The notes below the pieces were generated by a model. It ran no database searches and had not been told where the DNA came from. It worked only from the letters and a program-made list of their open reading frames with translations. The position numbers and the translations under genes are program-made. A stretch of 49,267 nt of DNA from UBA2943 sp946534895 (GTDB taxonomy: Bacteria; Bacillota; Clostridia; Christensenellales; Aristaeellaceae): positions 1 through 49,267 of the forward strand of contig CAMNDE010000017.1 of the NCBI GenBank assembly GCA_946534895.1, given 5' to 3'. Positions 37,861-44,885 of this stretch are shown one piece after another; position 1 is the first letter of the stretch, and each line of letters starts with the position of its first letter.

Positions 37861-38409
37861 TTACTCGGCCTTCTCAAAGGGCATGCCCAGCTGAGCGAGC
37901 AGCTCCTTGCACTCTTCATCGGTCTTGGCAGTGGTGACGAAGATCATCTCCATGCCGCGGATCTTTTCGACCTTGTCATAGTCGATTTCCGGGAAGAGCA
38001 GCTGTTCCTGAATGGCCAGGGCGTAGTTGCCGCGGCCGTCGAAAGCCTTGGTGGAAACACCGTGGAAGTCACGCACACGGGGCAGAGCCACGGACACGAG
38101 CTTGTCAATGAACTCTTCCATGCGGGCACCGCGCAGCGTAACCTTGGCACCGACATTCTGTCCTTCACGAACCTTGAAGTTAGCGATGGACTTCTTGGCC
38201 TTGGTGACCATGGGCTTCTGACCGGAAATGGTGGCCAGTTCGCTCAGGGCCAGCTCCAGGGCCTTGGCATTGTCCTTGCAGTCACCCAGGCCCATGTTGA
38301 TGACAACCTTGGCAACCTTGGGGACTTCCATGGGGTTCTTGTAGCCGAACTTCTGTTTCAGGGCAGGAACAGCCTCGGCCAGGTATTTTTCCTTGATACG
38401 TGTAGCCAT
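37861..38409 (-). CDS. rplE: 50S ribosomal protein L5
   Basis: A 182-residue protein binding 5S rRNA and contacting P-site tRNA. Motifs: VVINMGLGDCKDNAK, ISGQKPMVTKAKKSIANFKVREG, VALPRVRDFHGVS and GRGNYALAIQEQLLFPEIDYD. The start ATG at 38409 has AAGGAGG upstream. It follows rplX by 17 bp, as in standard clusters. Confidence 0.97.
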   Translation of the reverse strand: MATRIKEKYLAEAVPALKQKFGYKNPMEVPKVAKVVINMGLGDCKDNAKALELALSELATISGQKPMVTKAKKSIANFKVREGQNVGAKVTLRGARMEEFIDKLVSVALPRVRDFHGVSTKAFDGRGNYALAIQEQLLFPEIDYDKVEKIRGMEMIFVTTAKTDEECKELLAQLGMPFEKAE

Positions 38410-38426
38410 TTGGCGGATCCTCCTTA

Positions 38427-38762
38427 TCAGTCAATTTCAGCGCCGCACTTCTTGCAGACGCGAACCATTTCACGCACCTTGCGGCCATTCTCGCCGTCCA
38501 CACGGTTCACCTTGTGACCAACGCGGGTGGCCTTGCCGCACTTGGGGCAGATGACCATCACATTGGAAGCATCCACAGGCATCTCTTTGTGGATGATTTC
38601 ACCAGGCTGAGCCGCCGACTTGGGCTTCTGGTGCTTGGTTACCTGATTGACGCCCTGAACCGTGACACGGTTCAGCTTCGGAAAGCAGGCTGTAACTTTA
38701 CCAGTGACACCCTTGTCTTTACCGGTAATCACCAGCACGTTATCATTGAGCTTTACATTCAT
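38427..38762 (-). CDS. rplX: 50S ribosomal protein L24
   Basis: A 111-residue assembly-initiating large-subunit protein. The KOW motif is at DNVLVITGKDKGVTGKV (about 7-23). The C-terminal half carries four Cys in ICPKCGK and VCKKCGAEID, a possible zinc ribbon common in Firmicutes L24. The start ATG at 38762 has AAGGAGG upstream. It lies between rplN and rplE. Confidence 0.97.
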   Translation of the reverse strand: MNVKLNDNVLVITGKDKGVTGKVTACFPKLNRVTVQGVNQVTKHQKPKSAAQPGEIIHKEMPVDASNVMVICPKCGKATRVGHKVNRVDGENGRKVREMVRVCKKCGAEID

Positions 38763-38777
38763 GTTCTGTCTGCCTCC

Positions 38778-39146
38778 TTACAGTACTTCGGGAGCCAGCG
38801 AAACGATCTTCATGAAATCCTTTTCGCGCAGCTCACGGGCAACAGGTCCAAAAATACGGGTACCGCGGGGCAGTTTCTGATCATTGATAATCACGGCAGC
38901 ATTGTCATCAAAGCGGATGTAGCTGCCATCCTTGCGGCGGCGGTTCTTGCGGGTCCGGACGATCACGGCCTTCACCACATCGCCCTTCTTCACGGTGCCA
39001 CCGGGAGTAGCGGTCTTGACGCTGGCCACGATGACATCACCGATGGAGCCATCACGCCGGAAAGAGCCGCCAAGTACACGGATGCACATAATTTCCTTGG
39101 CACCGGAGTTATCGGCTACCTTGAGTCGCGTTTGCGGCTGAATCAT
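38778..39146 (-). CDS. rplN: 50S ribosomal protein L14
   Basis: A 122-residue protein at the subunit interface. The family opening MIQPQTRLKVADNSGAKEIM and the sequences CIRVLGGSFRR, VVKAVIVRTRK and RGTRIFGPVARELREK are all present. The start ATG at 39146 has AAAGGAGG upstream. It follows rpsQ by 28 bp. Confidence 0.97.
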   Translation of the reverse strand: MIQPQTRLKVADNSGAKEIMCIRVLGGSFRRDGSIGDVIVASVKTATPGGTVKKGDVVKAVIVRTRKNRRRKDGSYIRFDDNAAVIINDQKLPRGTRIFGPVARELREKDFMKIVSLAPEVL

Positions 39147-39174
39147 AGGGTATTTCCTCCTTTATGACAGCTGC

Positions 39175-39435
39175 TTACTTCGCCTTTTCGATAATCTCGA
39201 CCAGGCGCCAGCGCTTGTCGTGGCTCAGCGGGCGGGTTTCCATCACGCGGATGGTATCACCTACACCGCACTCATTATTCTCGTCATGAACCTTCAGCTT
39301 GCTAGTGCGGTTCATGATTTTACCATACAGGGGATGACGTACGCGGGTCTTGATCTGAATGACACAGGTCTTGTCCATCTTGTCGCTGATCACGACGCCA
39401 ACCCTGGTTTTACGAAGTCCTCTTTCTTCAGACAT
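39175..39435 (-). CDS. rpsQ: 30S ribosomal protein S17
   Basis: An 86-residue OB-fold 16S-binding protein. Motifs: KTRVGVVISDKMDKTCVI, HPLYGKIMNRTSKLKVHDE and the ending TRPLSHDKRWRLVEIIEKAK. The start ATG at 39435 has AAAGGAGG about eleven bases upstream. It follows rpmC by 29 bp. Confidence 0.97.
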   Translation of the reverse strand: MSEERGLRKTRVGVVISDKMDKTCVIQIKTRVRHPLYGKIMNRTSKLKVHDENNECGVGDTIRVMETRPLSHDKRWRLVEIIEKAK

Positions 39436-39464
39436 TGAAGCGGCTGCCTCCTTTCAAGTTCACT

Positions 39465-39656
39465 TTACGCCTGTTCCTTCAGACGGATTACGGTCTTGGT
39501 ACGAGCGATGTCACGCTTGACTTCCGTAATTTTCTTCGGATTCGACAACTGACCGGTGGCCAGTTGGAAGCGAAGATTGAACAGCTCGGTCTTCAGCTCA
39601 GACACCTGAGCCTCCAGCTGCTCCTTGGTCATGGTGTTCATATCCTTCGCTTTCAT
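39465..39656 (-). CDS. rpmC: 50S ribosomal protein L29
   Basis: A 63-residue two-helix protein next to the peptide exit tunnel. Motifs: MTKEQLEAQVSELKTELFNLRFQLATGQL and ITEVKRDIARTKTVI. The start overlaps the rplP stop by one base (TAATG), with only a weak separate ribosome site, so translation is probably coupled to L16. Confidence 0.96.
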   Translation of the reverse strand: MKAKDMNTMTKEQLEAQVSELKTELFNLRFQLATGQLSNPKKITEVKRDIARTKTVIRLKEQA

Positions 39657-40096
39657 TACTGTTCACCACCCGCTTCAGTCGTCGCCTCATCCTGGCGCGC
39701 AATGATCTTGGTCTTCAAAGGCAGCTTGTGGCTGGCCAGACGCAGTGCTTCGCGGGCAGTCTCTTCGCCGACACCCTTGATCTCGAACAGCACGCGGCCG
39801 GGCTTAACCACCGCAACCCAGTACTCAGGAGAACCTTTGCCGGAACCCATTCGGGTCTCAGCAGGCTTTTCCGTGACAGGCTTGTCAGGGAAAATCTTGA
39901 TCCAGACCTGACCGCCACGCTTGGTGTAACGGGTCAGAGCAATACGAGCCGCTTCAATCTGCTGGGAAGTGATCCAGCAGGGCTCGGTGGCCTGCAGGCC
40001 AAACTCGCCATAAGCAAGGAAATTACCGCGATGGGCTTCGCCCTTCATGCGACCGCGGAACACCTTGCGGCGCTTGACTCTCTTAGGCATCAGCAT
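39656..40096 (-). CDS. rplP: 50S ribosomal protein L16
   Basis: A 146-residue protein near the A-site tRNA elbow. Motifs: MLMPKRVKRRKVFRGRMKG, FGLQATEPCWITSQQIEAARIA, RGGQVWIKIFPDKPVTEKPAETRMGSGKG in pieces, and VLFEIKGVGEETAREALRLA. The Arg of GSGKGSPEYWV regions is intact. The start ATG at 40096 lies three bases after the rpsC stop; an in-frame ATG two codons on is the alternative. Confidence 0.97.
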   Translation of the reverse strand: MLMPKRVKRRKVFRGRMKGEAHRGNFLAYGEFGLQATEPCWITSQQIEAARIALTRYTKRGGQVWIKIFPDKPVTEKPAETRMGSGKGSPEYWVAVVKPGRVLFEIKGVGEETAREALRLASHKLPLKTKIIARQDEATTEAGGEQ

Positions 40097-40099
40097 AGG

Positions 40100-40768
40100 T
40101 TACTTGACCTCCTTCGCAGCCGGCCCTTTCTTGGCAGCAGGCAGGATCTGTCCCTTGTAGATCCAAACCTTGATGCCCAGACGGCCGTATGTGGTCTTGG
40201 CTTCGGCGAAGCCGTAATCGATATTGGCGCGCAGAGTCTGCAGCGGAATGGAGCCTTCATGATAATGCTCGCTGCGGGCAATGTCGGCACCGCCGATACG
40301 GCCGCTCACGGAACACTTGATACCCTTGACGCCATTGATCTTCATGGCGCGCTGGATGGACTGCTTCATCGCACGGCGGAAGCTGATACGCTTTTCGAGC
40401 TGCTGAGCAATGTTCTCGGCAACCAGCTGAGCGTCAGCGTCAGGCTGCTTGACTTCGTACACATTGATGTGGCAGGGCTTCTTGACGAAGGCGGCCACTT
40501 CCTTCTTCAGCTGCTCAATGTTGGCCCCTTTGGGTCCAATGATCATGCCAGGCTTGGAGGTGAAGATGTTCACTGTCAAAGTCTGGAGAGAACGCTCGAT
40601 ATCAATCTTGCTGATACCGGTGTTGTAGTACTTGTTCTTCAGCATCTCACGAAGCTTGAAATCTTCTACGAGATTGTCCGCAAAATCCTTCTTCTCGGCA
40701 AACCACCGGGTGCTCCAGTCATAGATCACACCGACGCGCGCGCCGTGGGGATTTACTTTCTGACCCAT
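40100..40768 (-). CDS. rpsC: 30S ribosomal protein S3
   Basis: A 222-residue protein at the mRNA entry channel. The N-terminal MGQKVNPHGARVGVIYDW, the KH domain with KPGMIIGPKGANIEQLKKEV (GxxG loop IGPKG) and the C-terminal VKGIKCSVSGRIGGADIAR and YGRLGIKVWIYKG are typical. A Pro/Ala/Lys tail closes it. The start ATG at 40768 has AAAGGAGG upstream. It follows rplV by 18 bp. Confidence 0.97.
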   Translation of the reverse strand: MGQKVNPHGARVGVIYDWSTRWFAEKKDFADNLVEDFKLREMLKNKYYNTGISKIDIERSLQTLTVNIFTSKPGMIIGPKGANIEQLKKEVAAFVKKPCHINVYEVKQPDADAQLVAENIAQQLEKRISFRRAMKQSIQRAMKINGVKGIKCSVSGRIGGADIARSEHYHEGSIPLQTLRANIDYGFAEAKTTYGRLGIKVWIYKGQILPAAKKGPAAKEVK

Positions 40769-40786
40769 GGATAAACCTCCTTTGCC

Positions 40787-41170
40787 TTACTTCTGATCCA
40801 GCACTACGCTGATGTGGCTTGTGCGCTTGAGCATAGGGGACGCGCTGCCGCGGGAGCGGGCAACATAGCGCTTCAGTGTCGGGCCGGGATTGGCGTACAC
40901 TTCAGCAACATACAGATCCTTCTCGCTCATTTCCTTGTTATTCACCGCGTTGGCCACAGCGCTGTTGAGCACCTTCAGAACCACCGGAGCGGCGGCTTTG
41001 GGGGTATAAGTCAGAATAGCCTGAGCTTCTTCCACACTCTTGCCACGAATCAGATCAATGACGATCTTTACCTTGCGAGGAGAGATGCGGATGTACTTAG
41101 CATGCGCCTGAGGGCGCTTGTCTGCATTCGCCTTGCGAGCAGCAGACTTTTCCTTCGAACGGGTTGCCAT
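40787..41170 (-). CDS. rplV: 50S ribosomal protein L22
   Basis: A 127-residue protein lining the exit tunnel, where macrolides act. The core from AHAKYIRISPRKVKIVIDLIRG is typical, followed by YTPKAAAPVVLKVLNSAVANA and the tunnel hairpin with ARSRGSASPMLKRTSHI. About 20 extra basic residues precede the core. The start ATG at 41170 has AGAGGAG upstream. It follows rpsS by 17 bp. Confidence 0.97.
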   Translation of the reverse strand: MATRSKEKSAARKANADKRPQAHAKYIRISPRKVKIVIDLIRGKSVEEAQAILTYTPKAAAPVVLKVLNSAVANAVNNKEMSEKDLYVAEVYANPGPTLKRYVARSRGSASPMLKRTSHISVVLDQK

Positions 41171-41187
41171 CTCGTTTCACTCCTCTC

Positions 41188-41466
41188 TTACTTTTTGGCC
41201 GTTGCCTTGTCCCCGGCATGACCGCGGAAGGTACGGGTGGGGGCGAACTCACCCAGTTTGTGACCGACCATGTCTTCGGTGACATAGACCGGCACATGCT
41301 TGCGTCCATCATGGACAGCAATGGTGTGACCCACGAAATCCGGGAAGATGGTGGAACTGCGGGACCAGGTCTTCACAACCGCCTTCTTGCCGGAAGCATT
41401 CATTTCCTTAACGCGCTTCATCAGCGCAGCCTCTACATAGGGGCCTTTCTTGATCGAACGACTCAT
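41188..41466 (-). CDS. rpsS: 30S ribosomal protein S19
   Basis: A 92-residue protein of the 30S head. Motifs: MSRSIKKGPYVEAALMKRV, TWSRSSTIFPDFVGHTIAVHDG and MVGHKLGEFAPTRTFRGHAG. The start ATG at 41466 has AAGGAGG upstream. It follows rplB by 31 bp. Confidence 0.97.
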   Translation of the reverse strand: MSRSIKKGPYVEAALMKRVKEMNASGKKAVVKTWSRSSTIFPDFVGHTIAVHDGRKHVPVYVTEDMVGHKLGEFAPTRTFRGHAGDKATAKK

Positions 41467-41497
41467 TCGTTAGCTGCCTCCTTCCTGTGGGATACGC

Positions 41498-42337
41498 TTA
41501 CTTGTTGCCAGCGCGCTTGATAATCATCTTGTTGGAATACTTCTTGTGCTTCCTGGTCTTGTAACCCAGAGCGGGCTTACCCCAGGGAGTCACAGGAGCG
41601 GGCATACCAACAGGGCTCTTGCCCTCACCACCACCATGAGGATGGTCATTCGGGTTCATGACAACACCGCGGACGGTGGGACGGATGCCCATGTGACGGA
41701 CACGACCGGCCTTGCCGAGACGGACGTTCTCATGATCGGAATTGCCCACGGTGCCGATGGTGGCCATGACGTTGAGCGGCAGCCTGCGCATCTCACCGGA
41801 AGGCAGACGCACGGTGGCATAACCATTTTCCTTGGCCATCAGCTGAGCAGCCAGACCGGCGGAACGGACCAGCTGACCGCCGCGGCCGGGTTTCAGTTCC
41901 AGATTGTGGATCAGGGTACCGACGGGAATCTTGGACAGCGGCATTGCGTTGCCGGGCATGATATCCACTTCGTTATCCTTGCTGGCCAGAACCTTGTGGC
42001 CAACCTTCAGATCCAGAGGAGCCAGGATGTAGCGCTTCTCGCCGTCTGTGTAGTTCAGAAGAGCAATGAAGGCGCTGCGGTTCGGATCGTATTCGATGGC
42101 TGCCACCTTGGCAGGCACGTCGAACTTGTTCCGCTTGAAATCGATCACACGATACTTGACTTTGTTGCCGCCGCCCTGATGACGGACCGTGATCTTGCCC
42201 TGCTTGTTTCTGCCGGCATTCTTTTTCTTGTATTCCGTCAGACTCTTCTCAGGAGTCTTCTTGGTAATCTCATCGTAAGTGAGCACCGACATGAAGCGCC
42301 GGGCAGGCGAAGTCGGCTTATAATTGCGAATAGCCAT
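41498..42337 (-). CDS. rplB: 50S ribosomal protein L2
   Basis: A 279-residue primary 23S-binding protein needed for peptidyl transfer. Motifs: NYKPTSPARRFMSV, GRNKQGKITVRHQGGGNK, AAIEYDPNRSAFIALL, the C-terminal VMNPNDHPHGGGEGKSP with the His residue near the catalytic centre, and KTRKHKKYSNKMIIKR. The start ATG at 42337 has AGGGAGG upstream. It follows rplW by 25 bp. Confidence 0.98.
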   Translation of the reverse strand: MAIRNYKPTSPARRFMSVLTYDEITKKTPEKSLTEYKKKNAGRNKQGKITVRHQGGGNKVKYRVIDFKRNKFDVPAKVAAIEYDPNRSAFIALLNYTDGEKRYILAPLDLKVGHKVLASKDNEVDIMPGNAMPLSKIPVGTLIHNLELKPGRGGQLVRSAGLAAQLMAKENGYATVRLPSGEMRRLPLNVMATIGTVGNSDHENVRLGKAGRVRHMGIRPTVRGVVMNPNDHPHGGGEGKSPVGMPAPVTPWGKPALGYKTRKHKKYSNKMIIKRAGNK

Positions 42338-42362
42338 GTTTTTGTCCTCCCTGCCTTAGTCG

Positions 42363-42668
42363 TTACTGGCCCATGCCATCGAAGAACTTGATAGGCTTGG
42401 AATCCTCGGTGAGGGTTACATAAGCCTTCTTGACTTCGGCACGACGGCCGCTTGTCAGACCCTGACGCTTGATCTTGCCCATGGTGCGCACGGTGTTGAC
42501 CCGTTCGACCTTAACGCCGTCAGCAGCAAATACTTCTTCAACAGCGCGCTTGATCTCAGTCTTGGTGGCATTCACCGGAACCACGAATACATACCGCTTA
42601 TCATCCAAAGCCTCAAGGCCTTTTTCTGTCAGAACAGGGCGGATAATGACGTCATGCAAATCCTTCAT
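42363..42668 (-). CDS. rplW: 50S ribosomal protein L23
   Basis: A 101-residue tunnel-exit protein that docks signal recognition particle and trigger factor. Motifs: DVIIRPVLTEKGLEAL, NATKTEIKRAVEEVFAADGVKVERVNT in pieces, and the ending KKAYVTLTEDSKPIKFFDG. The start overlaps the rplD stop by one base (TAATG), with GAGGAGG inside rplD, so the two are coupled. Confidence 0.97.
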   Translation of the reverse strand: MKDLHDVIIRPVLTEKGLEALDDKRYVFVVPVNATKTEIKRAVEEVFAADGVKVERVNTVRTMGKIKRQGLTSGRRAEVKKAYVTLTEDSKPIKFFDGMGQ

Positions 42669-43291
42669 TATGCATACACCTCCTCGACAGACTGGAGAGC
42701 AGCCTTGGTGAGAACCACCTTGCCTGCGTTGAGAATGTCATAGACATTCAGGGTGTTGACGTAGGTTGTGCAGGCTTCCGCGAGATTGGCGGTAGCGCGG
42801 ACAACGCTCTCGTCACGTCCGGGCAGAACCACAAGAGCCTTCTTCTCAGCCTTGAGATTCTTCATGGTCTTGGCCATGAGCTTGGTCTTGGCCTCGGCCA
42901 GCTTGATCTCGTCCACCACGATGATGTCGCCATCCTGCAGCCGGCTGGTGAAAGCGGACTTCATGGCAAGGCGGCGGACCTTCTTGGGAACGTTGATCAC
43001 ATAGTCGCGGGGCTTGGGTGCGAACACCACGCCGCCGTGACGGAACTGGGGAGCACGGTTGCCATGATGGCGAGCATTACCGGTACCCTTCTGGCGGTAG
43101 ATCTTTCTGCCGCCTCCGCGAACTTCGCCGCGGGTTTTGGCACTCTGGGTGCCCTGGCGCTGAGCGGCCAGATAGGAACGGACGACCAGGTGCATGGCGG
43201 CGACGTTGATCTGAGCACCGAACACGGCTTCGCTCAGTTCGATTTCGCCGATGGCCGAACCTTCCTGATTGTATAGAGCGGTCTTAGGCAT
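42668..43291 (-). CDS. rplD: 50S ribosomal protein L4
   Basis: A 207-residue tunnel protein. The long basic loop that reaches the tunnel is present (KTRGEVRGGGRKIYRQKGTG, RHGGVVFAPKPRDY). In E. coli free L4 represses the S10 operon by acting on its leader; whether that holds here is unknown, although a leader of about 160 bases exists. The start ATG at 43291 has AAGGAGG upstream. It follows rplC by 24 bp. Confidence 0.97.
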   Translation of the reverse strand: MPKTALYNQEGSAIGEIELSEAVFGAQINVAAMHLVVRSYLAAQRQGTQSAKTRGEVRGGGRKIYRQKGTGNARHHGNRAPQFRHGGVVFAPKPRDYVINVPKKVRRLAMKSAFTSRLQDGDIIVVDEIKLAEAKTKLMAKTMKNLKAEKKALVVLPGRDESVVRATANLAEACTTYVNTLNVYDILNAGKVVLTKAALQSVEEVYA

Positions 43292-43315
43292 CTTTCATTC
43301 TCCTCCTTGTCCCTA

Positions 43316-43957
43316 TCAAGCCTTCACGCTGTCGCGGACCAGCAGCAGACTGCCATTGGGGCCGGGAACAGCGCCCTTGACAAGCAGCAGGTTGCGTTCT
43401 GCATCCACGCTCACGACTTCCAGGTTCTGGATGGTGACGCGGTCCACACCGTAATGACCTGCCATATGCTTGTTCTTGAACACACGGGAAGGATCGGAGT
43501 TTGCACTCAGGGAGCCCACACCGCGATGATACTTGGAACCATGGGCCATGGGGCCGGTGTGCTGATTCCAGCGGGCAATGGCACCGGTGTAGCCATGACC
43601 CTTGCTGGTGCCGGTGATGTCAATGCGGTCACCCTGCTCGAACTGATCCACCTTGATCTCGTCCCCTACCTTGTAGGAAGAGCAGTCATCAAACCGCAGC
43701 TCGCGAAGCACGCGCTTGGCATCCACGCCGGCCTTCTGGAAGTGTCCGCGTTCCGGCTTGTTGAGCAGCTTCTCAGCCCGCTTCTCAGTCAGCTCGCCAA
43801 AGCCGACCTGAACGGCGCTGTAGCCATCAGTTTCTTCATTCTTGGTCTGCACAACTGTGCAGGGGCCCGCCTCGATGACGGTGACCGGAACAAGACGGCC
43901 GTCTTCGGTGAAGACCTGCGTCATGCCGATCTTTTTACCAACGATCGCTTTCTTCAT
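43316..43957 (-). CDS. rplC: 50S ribosomal protein L3
   Basis: A 213-residue assembly-initiating protein. Motifs: KKAIVGKKIGMTQVFTEDGR at the start, ITGTSKGHGYTGAIARW with the extended finger, GPMAHGSKYHRGVGSL, and the ending NLLLVKGAVPGPNGSLLLVR. The start ATG at 43957 has AGGAGG upstream. It follows rpsJ by 17 bp. Confidence 0.98.
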   Translation of the reverse strand: MKKAIVGKKIGMTQVFTEDGRLVPVTVIEAGPCTVVQTKNEETDGYSAVQVGFGELTEKRAEKLLNKPERGHFQKAGVDAKRVLRELRFDDCSSYKVGDEIKVDQFEQGDRIDITGTSKGHGYTGAIARWNQHTGPMAHGSKYHRGVGSLSANSDPSRVFKNKHMAGHYGVDRVTIQNLEVVSVDAERNLLLVKGAVPGPNGSLLLVRDSVKA

Positions 43958-43974
43958 TTCTCGTTCCTCCTGCC

Positions 43975-44283
43975 TTACAGCTTCATTTCAATCTCGACAC
44001 CAGCAGGAAGTTCGAGCTTCATCATGGCGTCCACGGTCTTGGGATTGGGATTGACAATGTCGATCAGACGCTTGTGAGTCCGGCGTTCGAACTGCTCACG
44101 GCTGTCCTTGTACTTGTGGGTTGCACGAAGGATCGTGACGACCTCTTTTTCTGTCGGCAGCGGGATAGGTCCGGAAACCCGGGCTCCCGTCCGCTTGGCT
44201 GTCTCAACAATCCGCTGTGCAGACGTATCGACGAGGGTGTGCTCATAGCTCTTGAGCTTGATACGGATTTTTTGGCTGGCCAT
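43975..44283 (-). CDS. rpsJ: 30S ribosomal protein S10 (NusE)
   Basis: A 102-residue protein of the 30S head that also joins NusB in antitermination and links NusG to the ribosome. Motifs: IRIKLKSYEHTLVDTSAQRIVE, GARVSGPIPLPTEKEVVTIL and RRTHKRLIDIVNPNPKTVDAM. The start ATG at 44283 has AAGGAGG seven bases upstream. It is the first gene of the cluster; no tuf, fus or rpsL genes lie upstream, since a divergent unit follows. Confidence 0.98.
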   Translation of the reverse strand: MASQKIRIKLKSYEHTLVDTSAQRIVETAKRTGARVSGPIPLPTEKEVVTILRATHKYKDSREQFERRTHKRLIDIVNPNPKTVDAMMKLELPAGVEIEMKL

Positions 44284-44443
44284 TGATAAACCTCCTTGAT
44301 CGTTCTCGTGTTACGTCAGGCTTTCCCACTGCAGGTGCAGGTCCACCCGCGCTCCGAGTCCGTCGCCCGATTATCGGGCTGGTCCGTGATAATTACCCGC
44401 CTGGCCTGGCGGCAACTTACCACTTCATCCCTAAACAGACAAC
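44284..44443 (-). promoter_or_regulatory. Leader of the S10 operon with two hairpins
   Basis: About 160 untranslated bases lie between the predicted start (about 44443) and rpsJ. They hold the hairpins CCGCC-N6-GGCGG (44397-44412) and GCCCGAT-N-ATCGGGC (44365-44379), and a doubled CCTGCA near 44325-44336. Length and structure would suit autoregulation, but no known leader motif was recognised. Confidence 0.5.
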
Positions 44444-44449
44444 AGTCGG

Positions 44450-44478
44450 ATTGTACACCATCTCCGCGGGTAGCGCAA
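44450..44478 (-). promoter_or_regulatory. Promoter of the S10-spc operon
   Basis: Minus strand: -35 TTGCGC (44473-44478), 17 bases, -10 TACAAT (44450-44455). The -35 is moderate but is backed by an A-tract-rich upstream region. Confidence 0.75.
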
Positions 44479-44483
44479 GATAC

Positions 44484-44521
44484 TTTTCCCCCTTTTTTGA
44501 ACTTTTTTTTGCGATTTTTTT
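44484..44521 (-). promoter_or_regulatory. Four phased A-tracts upstream of the S10 promoter (UP element)
   Basis: On the minus strand A-runs of 7, 8, 6 and 4 bases (44515-44521, 44503-44510, 44493-44498, 44484-44487) have centres 10-12 bp apart, that is, one helical turn, ending six bases before the -35 box. This predicts DNA bending and alpha-subunit contacts. The stretch 44522-44765 shows no gene. Confidence 0.7.
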
Positions 44522-44765
44522 GCCGGACAAAATCCGGAAATCCGCAGAATATAAGGCTTCGCTCTTCACTTCCTATTCCTCTCATTCGGGCGTGTCCATT
44601 CTTTCACCCGGATTCCGCCAATTGGCTGTTTTCTTCCTGTTTTGCTCACTTATTTATCGGCTGAAACCCGCTTTTTACCATGCATTCCAGGAAAAAGAAT
44701 TATCCTTGTTGTCGTGAGTATCCATTGCCTCTTCTTCATTTCCATGGACCGAACCGGCTGCGGTG

Positions 44766-44774
44766 TGTTATAAT
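44766..44774 (+). promoter_or_regulatory. Extended -10 promoter of the TPR-DUF6273 gene
   Basis: TG-T-TATAAT is a perfect extended -10 element; no good -35 is seen, as often with this type. The predicted start is about 105 bp before the gene's ATG. Confidence 0.65.
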
Positions 44775-44885
44775 GGATGGGATAGCTTCAGGTTTTTATG
44801 TCCCCGGCCCGGCATGCCCGGAACTCCGGCGGATTTCATACGTCTATCGATTTATCCGAAGAAGATCAGACCAGGAGGATTCTCG

